A program made the translations under genes and the position numbers. From contig CP036279.1 of assembly GCA_007748055.1 (NCBI GenBank), positions 3,782,001 through 3,846,000 on the forward strand: a DNA stretch of 64,000 nt. Reading direction: 5' to 3'. The stretch comes from Kolteria novifilia. Its GTDB lineage: Bacteria; Planctomycetota; Planctomycetia; Kolteriales; Kolteriaceae. The notes beneath the pieces are model-generated. The model ran no database searches, was not told the origin of the DNA, and worked only from the letters and a program-made list of their open reading frames with translations. Of this stretch, positions 25,233 through 34,425 are shown piece by piece (positions within the stretch are counted from its first letter, which is position 1; every line of letters starts with the position of its first letter).

Positions 25233-27020
25233 ATGGCTTCCGTCGACGAGTCTGACGACGCAACCGCCGGTGCCGCTTCGGCCGCCTATACCGTTCTTGC
25301 GCGCCGCTACCGCCCGCAGCAGTTCGAGGAGTGCATCGGCCAGGAGCACGTCGCTCACTCGCTGCGCAACGCGATCGAGACCGGCCGCGTCGCTCACGCC
25401 TACCTCTTCACCGGAGCCCGCGGTGTCGGCAAGACCTCGATGGCGCGGATCTTCGCCAAGGCCCTCAACTGCCAACAAGGTCCGACCACTCATCCCTGCG
25501 GCGTGTGCGACATCTGCGTCTCCGTCGCCGGCGGCGACGATGTCGACGTCATCGAGATCGACGGAGCCTCCAATCGCGGCATCGAGGAAGTCCGCGAACT
25601 CCGTCAAGGGGTCAACTACCGCCCGAGCCGAAGCCGCTACAAGGTCTACATCATCGACGAAGTCCACATGCTCACGCGTGAGGCCTTCAACGCCCTGCTC
25701 AAAACACTCGAAGAACCGCCCGGCCACGCCAAGTTCCTCTTCGCGACGACCGAGCCGCAGAAGATTCCGATCACGATCCTCTCGCGATGCCAACGCTTCG
25801 ACTTTTCGGGGATCGAACTCGGACGCATCGTCGACCGCCTGAAAGCGATCACCGAATCGGAAGGGTTCTCCGCCGAGCCCGAAGCCCTCGAGGCGATCGC
25901 CCGCCGCGCCGGCGGCTCGATGCGTGACAGTCAGTCCCTACTCGACCAACTCCTCGCGTTCGCCTCGGGCTCTCTCGGGGTCGACGACGTGCATCGCGTC
26001 CTCGGCTCAGCGGGCGAGGAACGGGTCATCGCCCTCGCCTCGGCGATCTTCGAAGGCCGCACCGCCGACGCGTTGACACAAGTCACCGAGGCCGCCGAGA
26101 CCGGTATTCAGCTTGGCGAGTGGGCCGAACAGATGCTCGCGTACTTCCGCGACTTGATGGCGGTCTCGATCGCTCCGGACGTGCAACTGGTGAGCATGCC
26201 CAACCGGATGCGGCCGACGATGACCGAACAAGCCACTGGCGCCTCGGTCGAGAAGATCCTCGAGATGATGGATCTGGTCGCGACTTGCCGGGCCCGGATG
26301 AAGGCGAGCACCCACGAGCGCATCCTTTGGGAAATGACGATCGTTCGTCTCTGCCGACTCGATCACTTCCTGAATCTCGGGACGATGATGACTTCGGCGC
26401 CGCCGATGGTCTCGTCCGCGCCCAGTTCCGCCCCGAAGGCTAAAAAAAAAGTCGACCCCGGTGAACCGGCCGCGATGAGCCAACCGGTTGTGGCTCCCGC
26501 GCCGAGCGCCGGCGCGCCCCCGATGGCTCGCGGCCAGACTCCTCCCCCCGTCGGTGCTTCGAAATCCCCCCCTCAGGAAACGCCCGCGGTTCCCTCGATG
26601 GAGCTGACGCCCGAAAACGTCGATCAATTCTGGAAAGTGGCGAGCGGACAGCTCAAGGACATCGTCGCGGTCACGGCCCTCTCGAACGCCAACCGTTTGG
26701 AATTGCGCGAACCGGAACTGATCGTCTTTCACTTCCCGGGTCAGTTCGCCGCATCGAAGAAGAATTGCGAAGATCCCGCACGGCTGGCCCGGATCGAGAC
26801 CGCGTGCAGCGCGGTCGCGGGAAAGAGCGTTCGGGTGCGCGTTGAACTTGGGGCGGAAGACCCCAACAATACACGCATCGCCAAGCCGGGTGTCTATGGA
26901 AAGTTGCGGGAGTTGGCGGCCAAGGATCCGCTTGTCGTTCGCGCCCAAGAGATCCTCGACGCCCAGCTAAAGAGCGTGGAATCGATTCGGCCCGCTTCGG
27001 CCGAGAGACCATCAGATTGA
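25233..27020 (+). CDS. dnaX: DNA polymerase III subunit tau/gamma (DnaX)
   Basis: 595 residues. Clamp-loader ATPase: Walker A GARGVGKTS (about residue 65), the Zn-binding cluster C-x9-C-x2-C-x2-C (CQQGPTTHPCGVCDIC), DEVHML, LLKTLEEPP, and sensor 1/SRC in TTEPQKIPITILSRC. Domain III and a Pro/Ala-rich linker follow. In that linker an uninterrupted A9 run (26442-26450) encodes K404-K406. The C-terminal about 190 residues would be the tau-specific part that binds polymerase and DnaB. It starts at the ATG at 25233 with only a weak ribosome site. ybaB follows 22 bp downstream, the common dnaX-ybaB pairing. Confidence 0.96.
   Translation: MASVDESDDATAGAASAAYTVLARRYRPQQFEECIGQEHVAHSLRNAIETGRVAHAYLFTGARGVGKTSMARIFAKALNCQQGPTTHPCGVCDICVSVAGGDDVDVIEIDGASNRGIEEVRELRQGVNYRPSRSRYKVYIIDEVHMLTREAFNALLKTLEEPPGHAKFLFATTEPQKIPITILSRCQRFDFSGIELGRIVDRLKAITESEGFSAEPEALEAIARRAGGSMRDSQSLLDQLLAFASGSLGVDDVHRVLGSAGEERVIALASAIFEGRTADALTQVTEAAETGIQLGEWAEQMLAYFRDLMAVSIAPDVQLVSMPNRMRPTMTEQATGASVEKILEMMDLVATCRARMKASTHERILWEMTIVRLCRLDHFLNLGTMMTSAPPMVSSAPSSAPKAKKKVDPGEPAAMSQPVVAPAPSAGAPPMARGQTPPPVGASKSPPQETPAVPSMELTPENVDQFWKVASGQLKDIVAVTALSNANRLELREPELIVFHFPGQFAASKKNCEDPARLARIETACSAVAGKSVRVRVELGAEDPNNTRIAKPGVYGKLRELAAKDPLVVRAQEILDAQLKSVESIRPASAERPSD
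26442..26450 (+). other. A9 slippery run inside dnaX
   Basis: Nine consecutive A in frame GCT-AAA-AAA-AAA-GTC. If one A is gained, or the ribosome slips by -1, translation reads KKK-SRPR and hits TGA four codons after the run. If one A is lost, it stops after about eight more codons. Either way a gamma-sized product of about 410 residues results. A possible weak hairpin (AACCGG/CCGGTT) lies at 26464-26489. Confidence 0.75.
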
Positions 27021-27042
27021 CCGGAGACGGAGTCTTCCATTC

Positions 27043-27393
27043 ATGAATCTCTTCAAGATGCTCGGAAACCTGGGCAACCTCTCCAAGATCCAAGAGGAAG
27101 TTCAGGCCGCGACCCAAGAACTCTCCAAAATGGAGTTCGAGGGCAAAGCCGGCGCCGACATGGTGATCGTTCGCGTCAATGGCGCCCAGCAGATGATCAA
27201 CTGCACCATCGATCCGAAGCTGGTCGAGGACAATGATCGCGAGCTGATCGAGGACCTGATCGTCTCCGCCACCAACTCGGCCATCGTCGAGGCGAAGCAG
27301 AAATCGGCCGAGTACATGCAGAAGCGACTCGGGGAACAACTCGATATGCCCGACCTCTCCGGTATTCTCGGCAACCTGATTCCCAAGCCCTGA
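27043..27393 (+). CDS. YbaB/EbfC family nucleoid-associated protein
   Basis: 116 residues. Starts MNLFKMLGNLGNLSKIQEEV, the standard YbaB N-terminus, with VIVRVNGAQQMINCTID in the central sheet and NSAIVEAKQKSAEYMQK in the last helix. It forms tweezer-like dimers that bind DNA. It follows dnaX by 22 bp and is probably co-transcribed; recR, which often comes next in other bacteria, is absent. Confidence 0.93.
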   Translation: MNLFKMLGNLGNLSKIQEEVQAATQELSKMEFEGKAGADMVIVRVNGAQQMINCTIDPKLVEDNDRELIEDLIVSATNSAIVEAKQKSAEYMQKRLGEQLDMPDLSGILGNLIPKP

Positions 27394-27611
27394 CCGATCG
27401 CCTTTCGCTCCGCACGATCGTAACGACGTGATCAACCGCCCCACTCCCGCGGGGTTGCCGCTTCTCTTCGCGGTATTGGTCAGCGTTCGTCTCCGCGAAA
27501 TCGCCGAGACTACTTCCATCAGACGGAAGTGACTCCGGGGCCGCGCGCTTGAGGAGGAACTTCCGCGAAACGGGCAGTCACCGGCGAATCTCCCGCGGAG
27601 GCCAGAGCGAC

Positions 27612-28433
27612 GTGTCGTTCGACGCGCTACAGACGTCCGCGACGGGCATGTTGGGAGCGACAACCAAAGTCTCCGTCGTCGGCAACAACATCGCGAACGT
27701 CAACTCGACCGCCTTCAAGTCGGGACGCGTCGACTTCGCCGATCTCTTCTATGACTTGATCCTCAGTCCGGGGATCGGGCTCAATCCGCAAACCGAGAGC
27801 CCTCTCGGCAAGGAGTTCGGCGACGGCGTTCAAGTCGTCAGCGTGACGACCAACTACAATCAAGGGCCTCCCATTCAGGGATTGCCACTCGACCTCTACA
27901 TCAACAGTCCCCAGAGCGACTTCCCGGCATTCTTTCGCGTGACCGATCCCGACGGCAACATCCTCTATACCCGCAACGGCGCCTTCGAGCCCAAGGCCGC
28001 CGGAGCGCAAGGCCAACTTCGGCTCGAGATCAACAACGTCTCCTACCCTATCGATCCCCCGATCACGCTCACCGGCGATCCAGGGGGCGCGAGTGTCAGT
28101 CGAGACGGATTTGTTTTCGAGGGAAACAATCCCGACCCCATTGGGCGGATCGAACTGTCGCGTTTTCAGAATCCCGATGGCCTCGTTCAGCTTGGTCAAA
28201 CGTTCTACGTCCCTTCGGGTAGCTCCGGAGACCCGATCGACGGCTTCCCACTCGAGGGGGACTTCATTGACACCGAAATCTTGGACAACACGCTCGAGGG
28301 ATCGAACGTAAACCTGACCATCGAGCTGGTCGATTTGATCCAGGCGAGTCAGATGTTCCAATCGAGTGCCCAGGCCTTTCAAACCGCCAACGAGGAGCTG
28401 ACGACGACCCTCGATTTGTTCCAACAGACGTAA
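27612..28433 (+). CDS. Flagellar hook-basal body protein (FlgG/FlgF-like)
   Basis: 273 residues from the GTG at 27612, behind GGAGG. The N-terminus holds the rod/hook D0 helix with VVGNNIANVNSTAFKSGR, and the C-terminus the matching coil NVNLTIELVDLIQASQMF then ALQTANEEL-like sequence. The middle has YTRNGAF. These match axial proteins (FlgG/FlgF/FlgE); length suggests rod rather than hook. It would be exported by the flagellar type III system and polymerise in the rod. No other flagellar gene is adjacent; the FlgI-like gene lies 25 kb away. Confidence 0.82.
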   Translation: MSFDALQTSATGMLGATTKVSVVGNNIANVNSTAFKSGRVDFADLFYDLILSPGIGLNPQTESPLGKEFGDGVQVVSVTTNYNQGPPIQGLPLDLYINSPQSDFPAFFRVTDPDGNILYTRNGAFEPKAAGAQGQLRLEINNVSYPIDPPITLTGDPGGASVSRDGFVFEGNNPDPIGRIELSRFQNPDGLVQLGQTFYVPSGSSGDPIDGFPLEGDFIDTEILDNTLEGSNVNLTIELVDLIQASQMFQSSAQAFQTANEELTTTLDLFQQT

Positions 28434-28833
28434 GTCAACAAGCCATTCCCATCCGGCTGGATCCCCTCGAGCCCTCATCACTCTTTCGGACCAACGTCCG
28501 ATCCACGCGGTCAAGCGAATTCCGCCCTTGATGGCAACGACTCCTGGACGCACCATCCTCCTTTCATTCCTCGCGCCGCAACCGCAACACCAGGCCCCCC
28601 TTTCCCGAAGATGTGTTCCACATTTGGGTTGCAAGCCGGAGGTCGACGGATTAGGTTTGGGAAGAGGGGGGACATGGATCCTCGCTGCCATTCACGTCGG
28701 GGGTCTCAGCTCCTCGGTGAAAAGCTGCGGGAGCCTGCGTAAGCGCGATCGATCACGGCGCTTCATCCGGACAGGCCCCAAGGTTCATTCCCTTTGTTCG
28801 CCGGCTGGAGTTCCGTGAGAGGAAAATAAAACG
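28434..28833. other. Intergenic region between the flagellar gene and the FHA gene
   Basis: About 400 bp. The right edge contains GTGAGAGGA (near 28814-28822), which may serve as the ribosome site of the FHA gene. No gene, terminator or repeat is convincing. Confidence 0.5.
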
Positions 28834-30009
28834 ATGCAGGTGAGTCTTGTCTGCCTTAAGGGAAAGCCCGGCGTCGAAGTTCCGATCAAACGAACGGAGT
28901 TCTTTATCGGCAGAGACCCCCGTTGCCATCTCCGCCCCAACAACACACTTGTCAGCAAGCGGCACTGTGTCATTTCGATTACCGACAACGAAGTGCTCAT
29001 CCGCGATCTCGGCAGCACCAACGGGACGCGAGTCAACGGCCAGACCATCGACTCCCCAACTCTCCTGAACGACGGTGACATCATCACGTTTGGAAAGTTG
29101 GTCTTCCAGACCCGAGTCATCTCCCCCGCTTCCGCCGAGTCAACGGGTTCGTCGGCCGCCCCGACGGCCTCCGCCGCCACCGAGGCCGCACCCGCGAAAG
29201 ATGAAACTCCCGCCGAGAGCGCGGCGCCCGCGGAACCGGTCGAAGTGGAAGCCGCCTTGAGTGACAACGACGCCGAGGCCGAGGAGGACTTCTTCGCCGA
29301 GGCTCTCGCCGATCCGTCGGCCGATTCAGCGGCTGGATTGACCCCGCGGCCAACGGCCGATCCGACCCCTGAGCCAGCCGCGGCCTCGAGCGATCCGGCG
29401 CTCGACGACAGTGACTTCGGGGAACTCCTCGAAGGCGACTCCGAAGAGATGGAGAAGCCGGTCGCCAAGGCGACAGCTTCCGATGAGGAAGTCTCGCCGA
29501 AGAAGCCGGACGCCAAGAAGAAGAAACGCAAGACGCCGAAGGTGGCCGAAGGAACCGGTGACGAGGAAGACGTCATGGGCGCGGCTCTTGACGTCGACGA
29601 ACAACAAGCGAGCGGTTTTAGCAACGACGCCCTCGACTTCCTCCTGGATGCCGAGGGTGGATCGGACGACGATTCACAGTTCCCCGATCTTGGTGGCAGC
29701 GACGAAGAGGCGAAACCAGCCGCCCCGACGGCCGAGGCGGAAACCGTTTCGGATCTCTCCGCCAATGATACCTCCGAGGGCGAGAGCTTCGCCGAGGACG
29801 ATGACCTCAACGGCCTCTTTGACGACGAGATGGCTCCCGGCATGAGCAACGCCGACACGATCGACGCCAACGCCTCCAGTAGCGAGGCCGACGTCCTCGA
29901 CGATCTCGACGACATCCTGCTCAACGACAACGACTTGATGCTCGCCGACTCGAACAGCGACAGCAGCTCGGGGGGAACCGACTCGGACGCCGACGACGGC
30001 TCCAAGTAA
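28834..30009 (+). CDS. FHA domain protein with long acidic tail
   Basis: 391 residues. An FHA domain spans about residues 5-95: FFIGRDPRCHLRPNN, LVSKRHCVI and RDLGSTNGTRVNG are the G-R, S-x-x-H and N-G contacts for phosphothreonine. The remaining 290 residues are Ala/Glu/Asp/Ser-rich low complexity with a basic patch (KKPDAKKKKRKTPK) and repeated D-D-L-D clusters near the end. The FHA domain implies a role in Ser/Thr-kinase signalling; no kinase is adjacent. Its 3' end is 45 bp before mutY. Confidence 0.88.
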   Translation: MQVSLVCLKGKPGVEVPIKRTEFFIGRDPRCHLRPNNTLVSKRHCVISITDNEVLIRDLGSTNGTRVNGQTIDSPTLLNDGDIITFGKLVFQTRVISPASAESTGSSAAPTASAATEAAPAKDETPAESAAPAEPVEVEAALSDNDAEAEEDFFAEALADPSADSAAGLTPRPTADPTPEPAAASSDPALDDSDFGELLEGDSEEMEKPVAKATASDEEVSPKKPDAKKKKRKTPKVAEGTGDEEDVMGAALDVDEQQASGFSNDALDFLLDAEGGSDDDSQFPDLGGSDEEAKPAAPTAEAETVSDLSANDTSEGESFAEDDDLNGLFDDEMAPGMSNADTIDANASSSEADVLDDLDDILLNDNDLMLADSNSDSSSGGTDSDADDGSK

Positions 30010-30054
30010 TCTTTCGTCCGACACCGCAATCTCCAACGAGTTCCCGCAACCCCC

Positions 30055-31182
30055 TTGAACGCTGAGACTTGGCTCGCCGCGGCCGACCTGCCGCACTTTC
30101 GGCGAGCCCTTCTCCGATGGTATCGCAAGCACGGTCGAGACCTACCGTGGCGCGAGTCGTCCAGCGCCTACCACGTTTGGGTCTCGGAAGTGATGCTTCA
30201 GCAAACGACCGTCGCGACCGTCGAGCGGCGTTTCCATGAGTTTCTCTCTCGTTTTCCCGACATCGATTCACTGGCTTGCGCGTCGGAAGCTGACGTCCTG
30301 CATGCGTGGCAGGGGCTCGGCTATTACCGACGTGCGCGTTTTCTGCATCAAGCCGCCAAACGAATCCTCGAGGAACACGACGGGGTCATGCCTTCGGATC
30401 CAAAGACGATTCGAGCCCTTCCCGGTTTGGGACGTTACACCGCCAACGCGATCGCCTCCTTCGCCTTCGGCGCCCGGGTTCCGATTCTCGAAGCCAACAC
30501 CTTGCGGGTCTGGAGTCGTATCTGTGCGATGAGGGGCGATCCAACCAAGCCGCCGGTGAGCAACGATCTGTGGCACGTGGCCGAGGAGGCCCTGCCCCGG
30601 AAGGAACCGGGAGACTTCAACCAAGCGTTGATGGACCTCGGGGCGACAATCTGCACGCCGCGCGAGGCCTCTTGTGATCGCTGTCCGGTTTCGACGCATT
30701 GTCGGGCCCACGAAGAAGGGCTTGTCGAGCGTTTCCCCGAACTTCCCGAAAAGAGGGCTCAAGAAAACGTCGATCATGTTTCGGTGGTCATCTGGCACCA
30801 TCGCAAGGTGCTGATCTCCAAGCGACCCGAGACCGGCCCCTGGGCGAACCTCTGGGAGTTTCCGCGGGTCGAGCGGACAGACGCCGAGAATTGGACCGAC
30901 GCGGCTTGGCGAGCGATTCGAACTTACTGCGCCGGCCAGGCGACGTTGGGCGCGGAGCGGAAGGCGATTCGGCATGGCATCATGCACTATCGCGTCCATC
31001 TCAAGTGCTTCGACGTCCTTCTTAACGAAGGGACGCGGCTCCCCGACGAATCGACTCGCTGGGTGGAGCCCGAGGCACTGACGAAGCTCCCGTTCAGTTC
31101 GCCGCAACGCCGCTTGGTGGCCAGCGTGCAAGAGTCCCCAAGCTTCCAAGGCACACTCTTGGATGAATCGCGAAAACGTTGA
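30055..31182 (+). CDS. mutY: A/G-specific adenine glycosylase MutY
   Basis: 375 residues. Removes adenine opposite 8-oxoguanine. It has the E37-equivalent in WVSEVMLQQTTV, the HhH PGLGRYTANAIASF, the FeS ligands C-x6-C-x2-C-x5-C (CTPREASCDRCPVSTHC) and the C-terminal MutT-like domain. Two departures from the family: the catalytic Asp of LDGNVKRV is Glu here (PILEANTLRV), and the OG-recognition FSH loop is IMH (HGIMHYRVHL). The start is a TTG at 30055, chosen because it puts DLPHFRRALLRWY near the N-terminus; the ribosome site is weak. Confidence 0.92.
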   Translation: MNAETWLAAADLPHFRRALLRWYRKHGRDLPWRESSSAYHVWVSEVMLQQTTVATVERRFHEFLSRFPDIDSLACASEADVLHAWQGLGYYRRARFLHQAAKRILEEHDGVMPSDPKTIRALPGLGRYTANAIASFAFGARVPILEANTLRVWSRICAMRGDPTKPPVSNDLWHVAEEALPRKEPGDFNQALMDLGATICTPREASCDRCPVSTHCRAHEEGLVERFPELPEKRAQENVDHVSVVIWHHRKVLISKRPETGPWANLWEFPRVERTDAENWTDAAWRAIRTYCAGQATLGAERKAIRHGIMHYRVHLKCFDVLLNEGTRLPDESTRWVEPEALTKLPFSSPQRRLVASVQESPSFQGTLLDESRKR

Positions 31183-31505
31183 CGGCGAGTCCGACCTGGA
31201 GTTCCCTTGGGGGTGATTGTGACTGTCGGGGAGGAAAATCGGTCGATTTGGGCGAGGAATCCTGCTCGAATTGCTTGGAGAATGGACAAAAGCGCGGAAA
31301 GATAGACTAGAGGTGGTGAAAGAACGTCTTCTTCTCCTTCGTTCGCTCCCCTCCTCTCTTCGCCCGGCATGTCGAGTGCGATCAGACTCCTCATCCCGGG
31401 AATCAATCGAATGACACCGCAACGCCCCAACGCCACAGGGGCATTGAGGACTTCTCGCCGCCGACGCCGGTTGCGGTATTGGCAAGTCAAGGACGGGTGG
31501 AATCC
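31183..31505. other. Intergenic region upstream of the coiled-coil cluster
   Basis: About 323 bp. No gene or strong terminator; a possible promoter for the membrane cluster that follows should lie here, but I cannot identify reliable boxes. Confidence 0.5.
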
Positions 31506-32090
31506 ATGAGCACGGCCTCCAAGGTATTCGTTGTCCTGAATCTCTTTCTCGCGTCGATTTTCATGCTGCTGCTCGCGCCTGTCGCTCAACATCGACTCGA
31601 CACCTGGAAGAAGATCGAGGCCGATGCCAAGCGGATTCCGCAATTGGAAGAGTCGGTGCTGACGCTTGAGCGCGAGAAGCGAGTTCTTCTCGACGACATC
31701 GGCCGTTCCACCGACTCCTTGATCCATGTCGTCACCACCGGCCTCAACGAGAAGGGACTTCGCGAACGAATGATCGCGAGCCTGACCGACCGGATCAACG
31801 ACGAAGAAGATCGCGTTCGCGGCGTCGGGGTCGCGACGCGGAGTGTGGAAAACGAGATCGCCAACCGCACCACCGAGGCGATGGATCTCGAAGGGGTCAT
31901 CGCCCGAGACGGCGCCGAGAAGGGCGAACGAACGCGGGAGATCGCGCAGCTCGAGGAAGGGATTGAGAAAACCCGCACACAGCTCATCGAAACGCTCCGC
32001 GAGATCCAAGAGAACTATCGCGAACTCGTTCGCTTGGAGGGAGCGAGCGAAGATCGCCTCTCCATGTTGGGCACCGCCGCTGGCAAATAA
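31506..32090 (+). CDS. Single-span membrane coiled-coil protein (cluster gene 1)
   Basis: 194 residues from the ATG at 31506 (MSTASKVFVVLNLFLASIFM). One N-terminal membrane helix (about residues 5-27) and then an almost continuous coiled coil with heptads of Leu/Ile/Glu/Arg (QLEESVLTLEREKRVLLDDI, EIAQLEEGIEKTRTQL). Only low-complexity similarity to other proteins is obvious, so no function is assigned. It is the first of six consecutive short membrane or coiled-coil genes reading toward an MreD-like protein at 34698. Confidence 0.78.
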   Translation: MSTASKVFVVLNLFLASIFMLLLAPVAQHRLDTWKKIEADAKRIPQLEESVLTLEREKRVLLDDIGRSTDSLIHVVTTGLNEKGLRERMIASLTDRINDEEDRVRGVGVATRSVENEIANRTTEAMDLEGVIARDGAEKGERTREIAQLEEGIEKTRTQLIETLREIQENYRELVRLEGASEDRLSMLGTAAGK

Positions 32091-32156
32091 GAACACCCAC
32101 GACCTTCCCAGCGGCCGCCCCCACATGGCCGCGGGAAACGCGAAGGAGGCCAACGC

Positions 32157-32702
32157 ATGGCACTCGCCGGAAGAATCCTGCTCATCCTGAACTTCTTCTT
32201 CGCCTGCGCCTGCTTGGGCACATCGGTCATGGCTCGCGTGAGCCGGGTCGACCTCAAGGCACGCGGGGACGCCGTCCGAGCGGTCTCGCAGAAGCTCAAC
32301 CAGAAGAAGACCGAGATGCAAGCCTCGGTCGATGCCCTCGCCAAGCAGCTCGAGGAGACCACCAAGAAGGTCGAAACCGCCTCGGCCGACAACGCCAAGA
32401 CGATCGAGCAACTCAACGGCGAGATCGAACGCCTGCGCAAGCAGCACGTCGCCACCGCCGACGAGGGAGACATGAAGCAGGCTCAATTGCTCGAGCTTCT
32501 CGCCAAGCAGGGGCGGGCCCGCGAGGTCGTTCGCAACCTCGAAAGCGACTTGGCGACGCTACAGCAGGAAAACGAAGTCCTCGACGCTACCCGCAAGACG
32601 AAGCGCAATGAGCTGACGCAACTTCAGAACTACCTCTCCTCCGCTTCACGCCGCAATGAACTGATGCAGAAGCGTCTGACTGAACTCAAGGACAAGTCTT
32701 AG
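32157..32702 (+). CDS. Single-span membrane coiled-coil protein (cluster gene 2)
   Basis: 181 residues starting MALAGRILLILNFFFACACL, a membrane helix very like that of its neighbour at 31506. The rest is coiled coil (LNQKKTEMQASVDALAKQLE; TIEQLNGEIERLRKQHVA). Same strand, 66 bp downstream of cluster gene 1. The shared design (K/R-rich start, hydrophobic FxxNxFxA-like helix, coiled coil) suggests duplication. No known family. Confidence 0.78.
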   Translation: MALAGRILLILNFFFACACLGTSVMARVSRVDLKARGDAVRAVSQKLNQKKTEMQASVDALAKQLEETTKKVETASADNAKTIEQLNGEIERLRKQHVATADEGDMKQAQLLELLAKQGRAREVVRNLESDLATLQQENEVLDATRKTKRNELTQLQNYLSSASRRNELMQKRLTELKDKS

Positions 32703-33178
32703 TACTTCATCGACCGCTCCCACGGGCTGACAAGCAGCCCGTGGCACCCGGAATTTATCCCTCCCGCCAAGTCTCCTCCACATACCCACGCAAGCGTGAA
32801 TCTCTTTGGATGCCCACGCAAGCGTGAATCTGTTTGATTGCCCAAGCAAGCGTGCGGCGTCATGGCACCGGAATCGGCCATGAACGCGAGGAAAAGGCAA
32901 TGACTCCCCCCTTCTCCCCTAAGCTGCCCCCACGTTGGGAGATTCCACCCAATCGCGATCCTCTTTGTCTCTATTCCCGATCATTCGCCCATTTTCTGCG
33001 TAATACGGGTTGACGGGAATGAGGATTCCGGCTGTAAGTCCGTCGCAACGCACCCGAGGGTATCGCCGGCTCACACGATCTGCCATACTAGAAATCATGC
33101 CGGTACGGAAGCTAACCCGACCCGATGAGAATCGACGGGAACGGTCGGAAGCCATGTCATGGCGTGGAGGTTTGGGGA
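32703..33178. repeat. Intergenic region with a hairpin repeat and tandem repeats
   Basis: Contains a perfect hairpin CACGGGCTG-ACAAG-CAGCCCGTG followed by GCACCC (32721-32743), then a short tandem array of CCCACGCAAGCGTGAATC with a 28-29-bp period (about 32781-32854, three units, the last degenerate). Both elements recur elsewhere in the window (23361-23383 and 53.7-53.9 kb for the hairpin; 60971-61086 for the array). The right half holds the promoter region of the next gene. Confidence 0.75.
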
Positions 33179-34042
33179 ATGAACGCAGTTGGCAAGGGTT
33201 TCGCGGTCGCCAATGCAGTCCTGAGTTTCGTCTTCTTATCGTTCGCCTTCTTTGTCTACCAGGCTCGCGTCGAGTTCAAGGAACAGCTCGACTCGACGAA
33301 GAAGAATCTCAGTAGCGCCCGACAACAGCTTTCCGACCTCGAGTCGGAAAAACAGGGAGTCGAGAAGTCGCTTAACGACGCCAAGGCGCAAGCCGAGCTC
33401 GACCTCAAGCGTCTTCAGGATCAAGTCGGACGACTTCAGGAAGACCTCGACAGCCAGATCACGATGACCGACAACGCTCGCCGCACCGGCTCGAAGCTCA
33501 ACGAGGGCATTCAGTCGGCGACCATCGAGCAGCAACAGCGCAAGCAGGAAGTGGACGCCCTCCGCTCCAAGCGGGACGAGCTTAACGAGCGCGTGACGGA
33601 ACTGGTCACCCAGAACACCGACCTGAAAGACGAACTCGCTCAGACGAAGAACAATCTCGAGATTGCGACCAACCGCAATCAGCAGATCGCCAGCCAGTTG
33701 ACCCAGCTCGAGACCTACGTCAAACGGCAGACGGGTCAGCTTCCCAGCGCGATCGAACTGGAGACGCAAGAGGGCACGCCTCCCCCGCCGGACGTCGAGG
33801 GCATCGTGACGCGAGTTCACGACACCGGGCGCTTTGTCGAGATCAGCCTCGGCGAGGACGACGGCCTACGCCAGGGGCAGTCGCTGGAGATTTGGCGGAC
33901 GACCCCTGAACCGAAGTATCTCGGCAAGGTGAAGGTCTTCACCACCGAGGCGACCAAGTCGGTCGTCCAGCCGATCTCGGTCAGTGGACTAATTCAGCCC
34001 AACGATCGCGTCGGCCCTAGGATCATGATTCACGCGGAGTAG
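33179..34042 (+). CDS. MreC-like membrane coiled-coil protein (cluster gene 3)
   Basis: 287 residues from the ATG at 33179 (MNAVGKGFAVANAVLSFVFL). Membrane helix at about 8-29, a coiled coil of about 160 residues (QQLSDLESEKQGVEKSLND ... LTQLETYVK), then a C-terminal beta region: VEGIVTRVHDTGRFVEISLG, EDDGLRQGQSLEIWR, YLGKVKVFTTEATKSVV. The last part has the G-x-V-x-x-V ... DDGL-x-x-G-x-x-L-x-V-R ... YLGK-V pattern of MreC-type beta domains. It precedes a small membrane protein and an MreD-like protein, so I infer an envelope-shape role, though MreB is not in the window. Confidence 0.75.
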   Translation: MNAVGKGFAVANAVLSFVFLSFAFFVYQARVEFKEQLDSTKKNLSSARQQLSDLESEKQGVEKSLNDAKAQAELDLKRLQDQVGRLQEDLDSQITMTDNARRTGSKLNEGIQSATIEQQQRKQEVDALRSKRDELNERVTELVTQNTDLKDELAQTKNNLEIATNRNQQIASQLTQLETYVKRQTGQLPSAIELETQEGTPPPPDVEGIVTRVHDTGRFVEISLGEDDGLRQGQSLEIWRTTPEPKYLGKVKVFTTEATKSVVQPISVSGLIQPNDRVGPRIMIHAE

Positions 34043-34081
34043 TAACGGTCCCCGCGTCCCGATGGAGGAGAGTCGTCCACG

Positions 34082-34219
34082 ATGATGGCACGAAAACGCG
34101 AAGGCATTCCGGTTCAGAAGCCTGGATTCGACGTCTACACGCTCATCTTGATCGCGACCTGTGTCGCGACCGCCCTGGCAACGCTCTTGATGTACATCGA
34201 GTACAGCTCGCTCAGCTAG
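34082..34219 (+). CDS. Very small membrane protein (cluster gene 4)
   Basis: 45 residues starting MMARKREGIPVQKPGFDVYT, then one membrane helix (LILIATCVATALATLLMYI) and a short tail. It has a strong GGAGGAGAG ribosome site about 10 nt upstream and starts 40 bp after cluster gene 3. The good ribosome site, coding composition and position argue it is real despite the size. Confidence 0.7.
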   Translation: MMARKREGIPVQKPGFDVYTLILIATCVATALATLLMYIEYSSLS

Positions 34220-34312
34220 CGGTTGAGGTTTTGCCAGCTTCTCCGACACGGTTCACCCTCAAGGACCGCGTCCTCCCGGCATGATCCCCGAACCGAACAA
34301 CTCGCACAACGT

Positions 34313-34353
34313 AACGCCCTCAAGGTCTTCTTCGGGGGCGTTTCGACGTTTTT
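34313..34353 (+). terminator. Possible intrinsic terminator within the cluster
   Basis: AACGCCC pairs with GGGCGTT across a 16-nt loop, followed by TCGACGTTTTT. It lies between cluster genes 4 and 5, so it may attenuate rather than end transcription. Confidence 0.5.
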
Positions 34354-34425
34354 GGAATGGCAAGGCGCCTCGGTTCGCCGATCCCAATCGTGGAGTATCA
34401 CAACCGTTAGCCGAGAAGCAACACC

